Position numbers and translations under genes: made by a program. Positions 51,586-60,080 of a stretch of 64,000 bases of DNA are shown piece by piece; position 1 is the first letter of the stretch, and each line of letters opens with the position of its first letter. This DNA is from an uncultured Bacteroidales bacterium (GTDB taxonomy: Bacteria; Bacteroidota; Bacteroidia; Bacteroidales; UBA932), in the NCBI GenBank assembly GCA_944326245.1, contig CALVDF010000007.1, positions 1 through 64,000 on the forward strand, given 5' to 3'. The notes beneath the pieces are model-generated. The model saw only the letters and a list, made by a program, of their open reading frames with translations, was not told the origin of the DNA and made no database searches.

Positions 51586-52371
51586 TTATGATATGATGCC
51601 GAAATGACGGAGGGCATGGGCCACTCCGCCGTCGTCTATGTCTCTTGTGACGTAGTCGGCAGCAGCTTTTACTTCGGTTCCTGCATTGCCCATGGCTACA
51701 CCTGTCCCTGCGCGGCGCAGGATGGAGATGTCGTTGCCTCCGTCTCCGAAAGCCATGCATTCATCTATGCCGATGCCCAGATGTGAGGCCATGCGTGCCA
51801 TGCCCCTTCCCTTGTCGGCATCCTCGGAAAGTACGTCGGAGAAATAGTCGCACCAGCGTACCGATACCGAGTGTCTGAACTGCGGGACGATCACAGCTTC
51901 CTGCGCCCTGTCGATGATAGGGGTCAGCTGCAGGATGTCGCCTTCGAGCAGAGGCTCTACAGGCGAGTTGAGCTTGAGGTCGTGGAGGTTGAGCAGGTCT
52001 CCGAAGACCCTGTCCACTGACTTGTCGGGGTTGTAGACTATCACGTCATCCGTGCCTACCACCAGTGAAGGAAAGTGCATGGTATCCGAACATCTCAGCA
52101 GTGTGGCCACGTCCTCCTTGCATACCGGTGTGGTGGATATGGTCTGTCCGCCGATAACGCAGCATGCCCCGTTGACTGTGATGTAGCCGTCTATAAGGTG
52201 TTCTATAGGCCCGAGGTTGTTGATGAGCTGCCTGGGCCTTCCTGTTGAGATTATTATCCTGATGCCGCGGTCCCTTGCCTTGGCTATCGCTTCGATGGCC
52301 GATGCAGGAATCTCATGCGTCCTGAGGCTTACCAGTGTCCCGTCTATGTCGAAAAAGAGTGCTTTTGTCAT
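51586..52371 (-). CDS. Cof-type HAD-IIB hydrolase
   Basis: A 261-residue HAD-superfamily phosphatase of class IIB. Motif I is LFFDIDGTLVSLRTHEI, motif II IIISTGRP, motif III lies near KGRGMARMASHLGI and motif IV is MAFGDGGNDISILRRAGTGVAMGNAG. Such enzymes dephosphorylate sugar phosphates, FMN or pyridoxal phosphate. Being next to the PdxK/ThiD-type gene, a role in vitamin-phosphate balance is conceivable. Confidence 0.9.
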   Translation of the reverse strand: MTKALFFDIDGTLVSLRTHEIPASAIEAIAKARDRGIRIIISTGRPRQLINNLGPIEHLIDGYITVNGACCVIGGQTISTTPVCKEDVATLLRCSDTMHFPSLVVGTDDVIVYNPDKSVDRVFGDLLNLHDLKLNSPVEPLLEGDILQLTPIIDRAQEAVIVPQFRHSVSVRWCDYFSDVLSEDADKGRGMARMASHLGIGIDECMAFGDGGNDISILRRAGTGVAMGNAGTEVKAAADYVTRDIDDGGVAHALRHFGIIS

Positions 52372-52594
52372 TATTGTCTTTTATCGGGGTGCAAATATAG
52401 CAAAAACACTCTTAAAATACGGTGCATGCCGTGAATCCTCCTTCGTTTCGCGGTACCCGGCAGACACGCACGGATCCATGCAACAAATCGCTGCCCACAA
52501 TTATTTTCGAATACAGGATGGCATCCGTTCCAAATCCGCCAACTTTGGGAGGTCTCGGGTACGCGTCGGTTTTCAGGTGATAGCTCCGGAACTG

Positions 52595-52648
52595 TCCGGT
52601 TATTGTCCTGAAACTGTCCGGTGATTTCCGGTTATTGTCCTGAAACTG
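52595..52648. repeat. 22-bp direct repeat, 32-bp spacing
   Basis: TCCGGTTATTGTCCTGAAAC plus TG occurs at 52595-52616 and again at 52627-52648, identical. A third, partial copy (CTCCGGAACTG) precedes it. The function is not known; it may be a binding-site array or a relic of a mobile repeat. Confidence 0.75.
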
Positions 52649-52651
52649 CAT

Positions 52652-52828
52652 AACCTAACATCGCCTTAAAATGCTAAATCTTTAATAATGTGTTGGTTGC
52701 AATTTTGATTCAATGTTAGGTTGGGCCAAAACCGGCAGAAATCGGCGATTTTCGCTTAACCTAATATTAAACAAAAATGTCATTTAGCTGAAAATCAGGC
52801 ATATGCAAAAATCACTCAATGTTAGGAT
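52652..52828. repeat. Degenerate 106-bp duplication with TTAGG motifs
   Basis: AACCTAACAT (52652-52661) and ATGTTAGGTT (52713-52722) are inverted copies 61 bp apart. A second, degenerate pair, AACCTAATAT (52758-52767) and ATGTTAGGAT (52819-52828), is also 61 bp apart. The two pairs are offset by exactly 106 bp, with TCAATGTTAGG shared by both right-hand copies. Confidence 0.6.
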
Positions 52829-52864
52829 GCCGGCTGGCAGGATCGGGTATTGCAGTTTACCCTG

Positions 52865-53641
52865 TCAAAACGGGGAAATGTTCCTGGTACGGAACGATTC
52901 GCGGGCTTTTCTGACGTACAGTTTGAGGACATCGTCCGGAAGGCTGGCGGCCGAGAGGAGTGATCGGGTGGTCTCAGGCCAGCGGGCAAGAGCGGTGGCA
53001 AGCAGCCATGCCATGGCAGTGCGGACATAGAACGGAGGCCTTCCGGCAACGGTCCCGCAGCAGGGATCCTCGTCCTTGCCGGCCGGTCTGCCCTGCACGT
53101 AGTCCGAGTGAATGCGGTCCTGGTCGATGCCCTGCATTATGTCCATCATCTTTCCGAGAGATTCTTCCCTCATTGCCCTGGCCATGTACAGGATGAGGGC
53201 GAAGCGCACTTCGAACTCCTTGTTTGAGCTTAGGTACGGTCTTATGAATTCCCATGTTCCGGTATCTGGCCCGGCCCATCGTGCATCTGCGCAGATGCAG
53301 TCGCATACGGCCCAGTTGTCGATGTGGGGTATGAACTTCCTGAAACGGTCGGTACGTTCTTCCCTGGAGATTTTCAGTCTGTTGAGGATCAGTCCCCAGA
53401 TCATGTATTCTTCGTAGAGCAGGCTTTTGTCCGGAGCTGCCTCGAATCTGGAGATGAGGCCGGGACCTCCTTCCGGAGACGCGGTTGCCAGACGTGATGC
53501 CGTCTTTTTCATTTCTGGGATGTGCAGTCCCATCACCCTTGTACCGGGCAGAGGGTTGATGACCCGTATGTGTCCGCGGCGGTATGCGGGGTCGGAGAGA
53601 AACTTTTCGGGGACCAGATGTGCTAGCAGGTGTTCTATCAT
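52865..53641 (-). CDS. DNA alkylation repair protein, AlkD-like
   Basis: A 258-residue helical protein of the HEAT-repeat DNA glycosylase group. Recognised parts are DKSLLYEEYMIWGLILNRLKISREER, FRKFIPHIDNWAVCDCICADARWA and PFYVRTAMAWLLATALARWPE. AlkD enzymes remove N3- and N7-alkylated bases such as 3-methyladenine. The DNWAVCD segment fits the catalytic Asp region of the family. It is 15 bp behind the AGCS transporter stop. Confidence 0.85.
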   Translation of the reverse strand: MIEHLLAHLVPEKFLSDPAYRRGHIRVINPLPGTRVMGLHIPEMKKTASRLATASPEGGPGLISRFEAAPDKSLLYEEYMIWGLILNRLKISREERTDRFRKFIPHIDNWAVCDCICADARWAGPDTGTWEFIRPYLSSNKEFEVRFALILYMARAMREESLGKMMDIMQGIDQDRIHSDYVQGRPAGKDEDPCCGTVAGRPPFYVRTAMAWLLATALARWPETTRSLLSAASLPDDVLKLYVRKARESFRTRNISPF

Positions 53642-53656
53642 GATAGGGGTGTCGGT

Positions 53657-55039
53657 TTATTTGTCTATGACGGGAATCTCATCCTTGGAGTATTCGTCCA
53701 GCCGCTTTTCCCACAGGTAGTACCGGGTCTCGCGGACGAGGACGCCTGAGAGGAGCAGCAGGGATATGAGGTTGGGGATGGCCATGAGGGCGTTCATCAT
53801 GTCTGCCAGGTTCCATACAACGGACAGGTTGGCGACGGCGCCGACGAATATGCCTATGATGAAAATGACGCGGTAGAACAGTGTCGCCTTGCGCCCTCCC
53901 AGGTATTCGATGCAGCGCTCCCCGTAGTAGGACCATCCGAGTATGGTGGAGAAGGCAAAGGTGACTATGCCTACGCTGAGGATTATGGGTCCGGCAACGG
54001 GGATCACCCCGAAGGCCTGTGAGGTAAGGGTTTCGCTGGCCGAGTCTATGCCGTTAGGAGCTATTACGCAGCTGACCAGCACCAGTCCGGTCATGGCACA
54101 TACAACTACGGTGTCCCAAAAGGTACCGGTTGAGGAGACAAGAGCCTGACGGACAGGGTTGCGGGTCTGGGCTGCCGCTGCTGCGATGGGGGCCGAGCCG
54201 AGGCCCGATTCATTGGAGAAGAGGCCGCGGGCTATGCCGAAGCGGCAGGCGGTCATGATGGTGGAGCCTACGAATCCTCCTCCTGCTGCCTGAGGGGTGA
54301 AGGCCGAGGTAAATATGACCCTTACGGTTTCGCCAAGATATTCGAAATTGATGCACAGGATGACGATGCAGCCCAGTATGTAGAACAGGGCCATGAAGGG
54401 GACCAGCCATGTGCATACCTTTGCTATGCCTTTGATGCCGAAAAGTACTACCAGGGCGGTCAATAACGTGAGTACGATGCCGGTAGCCACCGGAGGTATG
54501 TGCAGATTCTCGTCCAGAAGCAGGGATATGGCATTGGACTGCACCATGTTGCCTATTCCGAAGGAGGCGATTACGGCGAAGACGGCAAACAGGATTCCCA
54601 GCCACCTGGCCTTAAGCCCTCTTTCGAGAGCGTACATCGGGCCTCCGAGGATGTGCCCGTCCTTGCGTACCTTGACCCTGTATTTCACTGCCAGCAGTGC
54701 TTCGGAGTACTTGGTGGCCATGCCGAACACACCTGTGAGCCAGCACCAGAGAACGGCTCCAGGACCTCCGAGTGTGATGGCCGTGGCCACTCCTACGATG
54801 TTGCCGGTGCCGATGGTGGCGGCCAGAGCCGTTGCGAGGGCCCCGAACTGGCTTACGTCCCCGTGTTCGCTGCTGTCCCTTGTCACAGAGAGCTTTATGG
54901 CCTTGAAGACTTTCAGCTGAGGGAATCTTAGACGGACGGTGAGGTAGATGTGTGTCCCGAGGAGCAGGATGATGAGGGGCCATCCCCACAGGAACGAGGC
55001 GACCGATGCGATGATGTCTGACAGTGTCTGCATAAGCAT
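53657..55039 (-). CDS. Sodium/alanine symporter, AGCS family
   Basis: A 460-residue transporter with about ten to eleven helices. Family markers are FGALATALAATIGTGNIVGVATAITLGGPGAVLWCWLTGVFGMATKYSEALLAVKYR and ESGLGSAPIAAAAAQTRNPVRQALVSSTGTFWDT. It imports alanine or glycine with sodium ions. The minus-strand start at 55039 lies 80 bp from the divergent phosphatase gene. Confidence 0.95.
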   Translation of the reverse strand: MLMQTLSDIIASVASFLWGWPLIILLLGTHIYLTVRLRFPQLKVFKAIKLSVTRDSSEHGDVSQFGALATALAATIGTGNIVGVATAITLGGPGAVLWCWLTGVFGMATKYSEALLAVKYRVKVRKDGHILGGPMYALERGLKARWLGILFAVFAVIASFGIGNMVQSNAISLLLDENLHIPPVATGIVLTLLTALVVLFGIKGIAKVCTWLVPFMALFYILGCIVILCINFEYLGETVRVIFTSAFTPQAAGGGFVGSTIMTACRFGIARGLFSNESGLGSAPIAAAAAQTRNPVRQALVSSTGTFWDTVVVCAMTGLVLVSCVIAPNGIDSASETLTSQAFGVIPVAGPIILSVGIVTFAFSTILGWSYYGERCIEYLGGRKATLFYRVIFIIGIFVGAVANLSVVWNLADMMNALMAIPNLISLLLLSGVLVRETRYYLWEKRLDEYSKDEIPVIDK

Positions 55040-55098
55040 TGTTTTCGGGTGTTGTGTGTCGGGTGAGTTATGACCTACGAATATAGTGAAAATATCCG

Positions 55099-55106
55099 TA
55101 TCTTTG
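55099..55106 (+). promoter_or_regulatory. Promoter box of the LMW-PTP gene
   Basis: TATCTTTG fits the -7 consensus, about 29 bp before the start codon at 55135. No matching -33 element is visible. Confidence 0.35.
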
Positions 55107-55134
55107 TCAGGCCTGCGGCATGTGCAGGCAAATT

Positions 55135-55668
55135 ATGAATGAAATGAAGAAGATAATGTTTCTGTGCCACGGCAATATCTGCCGCAGTCCGATGGCCGAG
55201 TATATAATGAAGGATCTGGTCCGCAGGGCCGGGATGGACGGCATGTTCCGTATCGGCTCCGCGGCGGTATCTTCGGAGGAAACGGGCAATCCCATATACC
55301 CGCCTGCCTTGAAGAAACTGAAGGAAAAGGGAATCCCTGCGGGCGACCACCGTGCGCACAGGATTACCAGGGAAGAGTTTGACGGATATGACCTTATCGT
55401 AGTGATGGACCGTTCAAACCTGTCATATCTGGCCCGTATCGTAGGTCAGGATGCCGTATCCGGTTCGGGCAAGGTCCACATGCTGATGGAGTATGCGTGT
55501 GGCGGTACCTCCGAAACAGGTGCGCCGGAAGGCACTCCGACGAGCGGACGTTCTGCTTTCCGGTGCCCGGACGTTGCTGATCCCTGGTATACGCGTGACT
55601 TTGAGAGGTCCTTTGAGGATATTCTGGCCGGATGCCGCGGCCTCCTGTCCAGGAACACCGGGGAATAA
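55135..55668 (+). CDS. Low-molecular-weight protein-tyrosine phosphatase
   Basis: A 177-residue enzyme. The P-loop KIMFLCHGNICRSPMAEYI carries the CX5R catalytic motif, and the general acid lies in DVADPWYTRDFE. The insertion VYACGGTSETGAPEGTPTSGRS before it makes it longer than the classic 150-residue enzymes. It would dephosphorylate tyrosine-kinase targets, often for capsule export, but no kinase is near. ATG at 55135 was chosen over an earlier ATG at 55120. Confidence 0.9.
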   Translation: MNEMKKIMFLCHGNICRSPMAEYIMKDLVRRAGMDGMFRIGSAAVSSEETGNPIYPPALKKLKEKGIPAGDHRAHRITREEFDGYDLIVVMDRSNLSYLARIVGQDAVSGSGKVHMLMEYACGGTSETGAPEGTPTSGRSAFRCPDVADPWYTRDFERSFEDILAGCRGLLSRNTGE

Positions 55669-55682
55669 CAATATCTGCAAGT

Positions 55683-56012
55683 TTATCCGCGGTCGTAGTG
55701 GGGCATCTCGGCGGGGATGACGATGGAAAATTCGATGATGCCGGCTACCTTCCCTTCCTGGTACCATGGGGTCTGGTGGATGAGCTTCCGTTGACCCTTT
55801 TTGCTGATGGTGTACGAGTTGGATATGCCTTCCGACAGTATGCGGGCTATGATGGCCCGCGAGCGGTCGTTGTGGCAGCCGAGCATGCAGCGGCCCCGCA
55901 TGTCACCGTTGACGGCTACCGACCGGTCGTTCTGGTACACTATGTTGCATCCGGTATCGCATACCGTTATGGCGCAGTCTGTACTGCTGAAATAGTCTTC
56001 TATCTGTTTCAT
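55683..56012 (-). CDS. Single PAS-domain protein
   Basis: A 109-residue protein that is nearly all one PAS-like domain: IEDYFSSTDCAITVCDTGCNIVYQNDRSVAVNGD, GCHNDRSRAIIARILSEG and a TPWYQEGKVAGIIEFSIVIP end. A cysteine-rich stretch (CMLGCHND) could bind a metal or a redox signal. No output domain is attached. It follows the DPP IV gene by 9 bp, so it may sense a signal for that unit, or act with an unlinked partner. Confidence 0.75.
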   Translation of the reverse strand: MKQIEDYFSSTDCAITVCDTGCNIVYQNDRSVAVNGDMRGRCMLGCHNDRSRAIIARILSEGISNSYTISKKGQRKLIHQTPWYQEGKVAGIIEFSIVIPAEMPHYDRG

Positions 56013-56021
56013 GGCTTATGT

Positions 56022-58265
56022 CTAAAGGTGTTCTTCCCAGAATCTGAACATGGACTGGTACAGGTGGTATGTGGTGTTTTCCCTTTCTGAGATGCCGTGG
56101 GTGCGCATGGGGTAGGAGAGCTGGTAGAACATCTTGTTCTGCCTGATGAGCTCGTTGACCAGCATCTCGCAGCACTGGTAGTGAACATTGTCGTCACCTG
56201 TGCCGTGGATAAGGAGCAGGTCTCCCTTGAGGCCGGAGGCGAAGTTGATGGCGGAACCGTCATGGTAGCTTTGCGGTGACAGGGACGGTATGCCGGAATA
56301 CCTCTCCTGGTAGATGGTGTCGTAGAGATACAGGGAGTAGACGCCTGCAACGGCTATGCCGGTAGAGTAGATGTCCGGATATTTGAACATCAGGTGTGCT
56401 GTGGATGAGCCGCCGCCGCTCCATCCCCAGATGCCTATGCGGTCCGGATCCATGAAGCTGTATGTCTGCAGCAGTCTGCTCACTGCGGCTGCATGGTCGG
56501 CGATAGGCAGGATACCGATCTTGCCGTAGACGCATTTGCGCCACTCATGTCCTCTCGGGGTAGCCACTCCGCGCGGGTCGATGCTCATGACCACGTAGCC
56601 TTCCTGGGCGAGGAATCTGCTCCACAGGTCCCCTCCGCTCCAGGAGTTCTGTACTGTGGACTGCCATGGCTCTCCGTAGATGTAGAAGATGACCGGATAT
56701 TTTTTTGCAGGATCGAAGCCGGCCGGCCTGATCATCCAGCCGTCGAGGACTATGTCGCCTATGTCCACCTTGAAGAATTCCTTGGGACTTGGATTCAGGG
56801 CAGCGAATCTGGCTGCGAGTTCATGATTGTCCTCAAGCAGCCTTACGCTCTTGTGTCTGGGAAGGGTGACGATCTCGTAGACTGTGGGCGTTTCGGTATT
56901 GCTGAAGCTGTGCATTGCATATTTTGCATCGGGGGAGATGTCGTAGATGTGATGGCCTGCCGGTGCGTCGGCCGGAGTAAGCCTTTCCGCCTCGCCTTTG
57001 CCGTCCAGACGGCTGCGGTACAGGTATCTGTCGACGGGACTGTCCGGAGTCGCTATATAGTAGACGTACCCTCCGTCCGGGTCAATGCGCACGACGCTCA
57101 CTACATCGAAGTCGCCTTTGGTAATCAGGTTCATTTCGCTGCCGTCGCGGGATACTCTGTACAGATGTCTCCATCCGTCCCTTTCGCTGGTCCAGGTGAA
57201 GTATTTTCCGTCCTCAAGCCATACTGTATCGTCGAATACGTCGAGGAATGCCTCGTCTGTCTCGGTGAGTACGGGGGTGAGTTCCATCGTATGGATGTTG
57301 CCGTAGTAGACCCAGTCGGTGTTCTGCTGCCTGTTGAGCCTCTGTATCATCACCTCGTCGCTGCCGGGGACGAACTCCATGCGTGCCAGGTAGTGCTCCC
57401 TGGGATCACCCTCGAATTCGAACCAGCGTGTCACAGGCGCGGCTGCATCCACGTCCACCACACCGATGCGGGCCGCAGAGTTGACGGTGCCTGCCTTGGG
57501 GTATGGCAGAGGGATGACGGTCGAGTATATCGAGTCGATGTTGTCTATCATGTAGAACGTACCGGTTCCGCGGGTGTCGAACTGCCAGTATGCCAGACTT
57601 TTACTGTCGGGGCTCCAGCGCCATCCGTCCTGCTGGTGCAGCTCTTCCTCGTATACCCAGTCGAACTGGCCGTTGATGATCTCGTCGTTGCCGTCGAAGG
57701 TGAGCTGGCGTACCGTACTATCCTTCAGATTCTCTACGTACAGATTGTTTTTGTAGACATAGGCCACTTTGGTGCCGTCAGGGGAGAATTTTGCAAACTG
57801 CATCATGGAAGGCTCGAAGTCGGGCAGTCCCAGCCTGCGCAGCTCTCCTGTCGCTGGGGTGTACAGCCAGTAGTTCCCTCTTTTGGCAGTCCTCCAGACG
57901 CGCCTGGCATCGGTGTAGACCATCAGCTGCGAGCCGTCCGGGGACCATGTGTATCCGTTGATCTGGAGTGGTCTGTCCCATCCTTCGGGTATCAGGGAGG
58001 AGGCGGGGACGAGGACTGTCTTGGCTCCGGTCCTGACATCGTTGAGGACGATGTCCTGTCCACCGGTGGAGTCATTGTGCTCTGTAGTGAGGAACGAGTG
58101 TCCCTCATCGGCCCATCTGAACGCACTCACGCCTTTGGCCGTGTATGCGTGGTTCCTGTATATGTCCTCCAGCGTAAGCCTGTTGTCCTGGGCATTGGAG
58201 GAAATCGCTGCGGCCGTGCAGACAAGTACGGCTGCGGCTGCGGAGAATATCTTATTGCATTTCAT
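56022..58265 (-). CDS. Dipeptidyl-peptidase IV (S9B), secreted
   Basis: A 747-residue protein starting MKCNKIFSAAAAVLVCTAAA, a signal peptide that is cleaved near SNAQD. An earlier in-frame start would disturb it. The eight-bladed propeller (DPP IV N-terminal domain) has repeats such as YVYKNNLYVENLKDSTVRQLTFDG; the alpha/beta-hydrolase half has the nucleophile IGIWGWSGGGSSTAHL, the acid near LLIHGTGDDNVHY and the base in MRTHGISE. It cleaves X-Pro dipeptides, here in the periplasm, and is typical of Bacteroidales. Confidence 0.95.
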   Translation of the reverse strand: MKCNKIFSAAAAVLVCTAAAISSNAQDNRLTLEDIYRNHAYTAKGVSAFRWADEGHSFLTTEHNDSTGGQDIVLNDVRTGAKTVLVPASSLIPEGWDRPLQINGYTWSPDGSQLMVYTDARRVWRTAKRGNYWLYTPATGELRRLGLPDFEPSMMQFAKFSPDGTKVAYVYKNNLYVENLKDSTVRQLTFDGNDEIINGQFDWVYEEELHQQDGWRWSPDSKSLAYWQFDTRGTGTFYMIDNIDSIYSTVIPLPYPKAGTVNSAARIGVVDVDAAAPVTRWFEFEGDPREHYLARMEFVPGSDEVMIQRLNRQQNTDWVYYGNIHTMELTPVLTETDEAFLDVFDDTVWLEDGKYFTWTSERDGWRHLYRVSRDGSEMNLITKGDFDVVSVVRIDPDGGYVYYIATPDSPVDRYLYRSRLDGKGEAERLTPADAPAGHHIYDISPDAKYAMHSFSNTETPTVYEIVTLPRHKSVRLLEDNHELAARFAALNPSPKEFFKVDIGDIVLDGWMIRPAGFDPAKKYPVIFYIYGEPWQSTVQNSWSGGDLWSRFLAQEGYVVMSIDPRGVATPRGHEWRKCVYGKIGILPIADHAAAVSRLLQTYSFMDPDRIGIWGWSGGGSSTAHLMFKYPDIYSTGIAVAGVYSLYLYDTIYQERYSGIPSLSPQSYHDGSAINFASGLKGDLLLIHGTGDDNVHYQCCEMLVNELIRQNKMFYQLSYPMRTHGISERENTTYHLYQSMFRFWEEHL

Positions 58266-58363
58266 TTTAACGGAATTTAAGTAGGCCACAAATGTAGCCA
58301 AATAAATTATATTTTGTATCTTTACCTCCCGTAAACAAAATACTAACCTGTAAACCTACTGCC

Positions 58364-59761
58364 ATGTTTTCAAGAGAAACCTATATCGAACGGAGAGCAC
58401 GTCTGGTGGCTGACATGAAGTACCACGGCGAGAGCGGACTCCTGCTGTTCCTGGGCAATGAAGAGTCAGGAATGAACTACAAGGACAATACCTACCCTTA
58501 CCGCCAGGACTCGACTTTCCTGTATTTTTTCGGACTGGACTTCCCCGGTCTTGCGGCATTGCTGGACATCGACGAGGGTGTGTCCACCGTATTCGGTGAC
58601 GAACTTACCATAGATGATATAGTATGGATGGGCAGCCAGCCCACGCTCAGGGAGAAATGCGACAGGGCCGGCATAGACAATACAGAGCCTGTCTACAGGC
58701 TCAAGGATATAATACAGAGGGCCATGAACCGTGGCAGGATGGTCCATTTCCTGCCGGCATACAGGCCGGAACATACCCTCAGGATATTCGACCTGCTGGG
58801 GCTCCCGGAGCAGGCCCAGGTGGAGATGGCCTCCATTCCGTTCGTGAAGTCCGTGGTCAACATGCGTAACCATAAGTCACCGGCCGAGATAGATCAGATA
58901 GAGGAGGCTGTGGACATATCGGTGGAGATGCACAGGACCATGATGCAGATGGTGCGTCCGGGCATTTCTGAAGCCGAGGTGGCTTCGGCAGTGACGGAGA
59001 TAGCCCTCCGCAAGGGTGCCGGGCTTTCCTTCCCGGTGATTGCCACTGTCAACGGGCAGACCCTTCACAACCACTGTCACGGCAACATTCTCAAGGAGGG
59101 CGACCTGTTCCTGCTGGATGCCGGAGCCGAGAGCTCCATGCACTATGCAGGGGACCTTTCGTCCACAGCTCCTGTCAGCAGGCATTTCACTTCCAGGCAG
59201 AGGATGATCTACGACATGGCCCTGCATGCCCATACGGCAGCGGTGGAGGCACTGCGTCCAGGCATAGCTTTCAAGGAGGTACACATGAAGGTGGCGGAGA
59301 CCATCGCGGCTGATCTGAAGAGCATAGGGCTAGTGACCGGGGATCCTGCCGAGGTGGCCCAGGAAGGTGCCTACGCGATGTTCTTCCCGTGCGGTCTGGG
59401 CCACATGATGGGACTGGACGTGCACGATATGGAGAACCTGGGCGAAGTCTGGGTAGGTTATGACGGTCATCCCAAGAGCATGATGTTCGGCTTCAAGTCA
59501 CTGCGTCTGGCCCGTCCCCTGGAGCCTGGATTCGTGTTGACTATCGAGCCGGGAATCTATTTCATACCGGAGCTGATAGATATGTGGAAGGGTGCGGGCA
59601 AGTTCAAGAATTTCCTGAACTACAGCGAGATAGAAAAGTTCAAAGGCTTCGGAGGCCTGCGCAACGAGGAGGACTATCTTATCACTCCCGACGGCAAGCG
59701 CCGGCTCGGCAAGCTCTACAAGCCCATGACGGCGGATGAAGTGGAAGCAATGAAACAATAA
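58364..59761 (+). CDS. Aminopeptidase P-family (M24B) peptidase
   Basis: A 465-residue enzyme. The N-terminal creatinase-like domain (residues 1-170) is followed by the pita-bread catalytic domain with dimetal ligands in LLDAGAESSMHYAGDLSST (two Asp), CGLGHMMGLDVHD (His), TIEPGIYF (Glu) and NEEDYLIT (Glu). It removes N-terminal residues before proline. No signal peptide is present. It sits with the DPP IV gene on the other side of a divergent promoter; both act on proline-containing peptides. Confidence 0.9.
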   Translation: MFSRETYIERRARLVADMKYHGESGLLLFLGNEESGMNYKDNTYPYRQDSTFLYFFGLDFPGLAALLDIDEGVSTVFGDELTIDDIVWMGSQPTLREKCDRAGIDNTEPVYRLKDIIQRAMNRGRMVHFLPAYRPEHTLRIFDLLGLPEQAQVEMASIPFVKSVVNMRNHKSPAEIDQIEEAVDISVEMHRTMMQMVRPGISEAEVASAVTEIALRKGAGLSFPVIATVNGQTLHNHCHGNILKEGDLFLLDAGAESSMHYAGDLSSTAPVSRHFTSRQRMIYDMALHAHTAAVEALRPGIAFKEVHMKVAETIAADLKSIGLVTGDPAEVAQEGAYAMFFPCGLGHMMGLDVHDMENLGEVWVGYDGHPKSMMFGFKSLRLARPLEPGFVLTIEPGIYFIPELIDMWKGAGKFKNFLNYSEIEKFKGFGGLRNEEDYLITPDGKRRLGKLYKPMTADEVEAMKQ

Positions 59762-59770
59762 TCAGGTACC

Positions 59771-60049
59771 ATGATAGTGAAAATCTGCATAGGAAGCTCC
59801 TGTCACCTCAAAGGTTCCTACGACGTGGTCGAAGGTATGAAGGAGATGATCCGCAAGTACGATGTGGAGGAGCTTATCGAGCTTCAGGCCAGTTTCTGTT
59901 TCGGACAGTGCGCCGACGGGGTCGTCATGAGGGCGGAGGAGGCCCTCGACGGCTCAGCGGACGTGTTCGTCCGGGGTGTGAATAAGGACAATATCGAAGA
60001 GAAATTCCTCACGGAAGTGTATCCCAGACTCGGCCTGCCCCAGCCGTAA
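59771..60049 (+). CDS. Thioredoxin-like [2Fe-2S] ferredoxin
   Basis: A 92-residue protein, the size of small NuoE/HydA-type subunits. Four cysteines fit a thioredoxin-like [2Fe-2S] cluster: CIGSSCHLKG (Cys6, Cys11) and FCFGQCADGV (Cys43 and Cys47 region). It would carry electrons to or from the adjacent iron-hydrogenase-like protein. It lies 9 bp behind the peptidase gene and 31 bp before the hydrogenase-like gene. Confidence 0.85.
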   Translation: MIVKICIGSSCHLKGSYDVVEGMKEMIRKYDVEELIELQASFCFGQCADGVVMRAEEALDGSADVFVRGVNKDNIEEKFLTEVYPRLGLPQP

Positions 60050-60080
60050 TACAGGGTAATGAAACAGACAATCCAGACTT

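Larger units (their letters stand above)
52372..52864. other. 493-bp non-coding gap with two kinds of repeat
   Basis: No convincing gene. A weak minus-strand frame (52412-52651) has no recognisable protein character. The gap holds a 22-bp direct repeat (52595-52648) and a degenerate 106-bp duplication carrying TCAATGTTAGG and AACCTAA motifs (52652-52828). AT-rich stretches near 52681-52820 could contain the promoter of the flanking genes, but both flanking genes read leftwards. The gap thus lies upstream of the Cof gene and downstream of the alkylation-repair gene. Confidence 0.55.

Noticed and set aside
52412..52651. 79-codon minus-strand frame in the gap before the Cof gene
   Set aside because: Its composition follows the 22-bp repeat, it has no family resemblance, and no promoter or ribosome site supports it.
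56493..58280. Long plus-strand open frame (about 595 codons) opposite DPP IV
   Set aside because: The minus strand encodes a complete, well-matched DPP IV with a catalytic triad; the opposite frame is a shadow.
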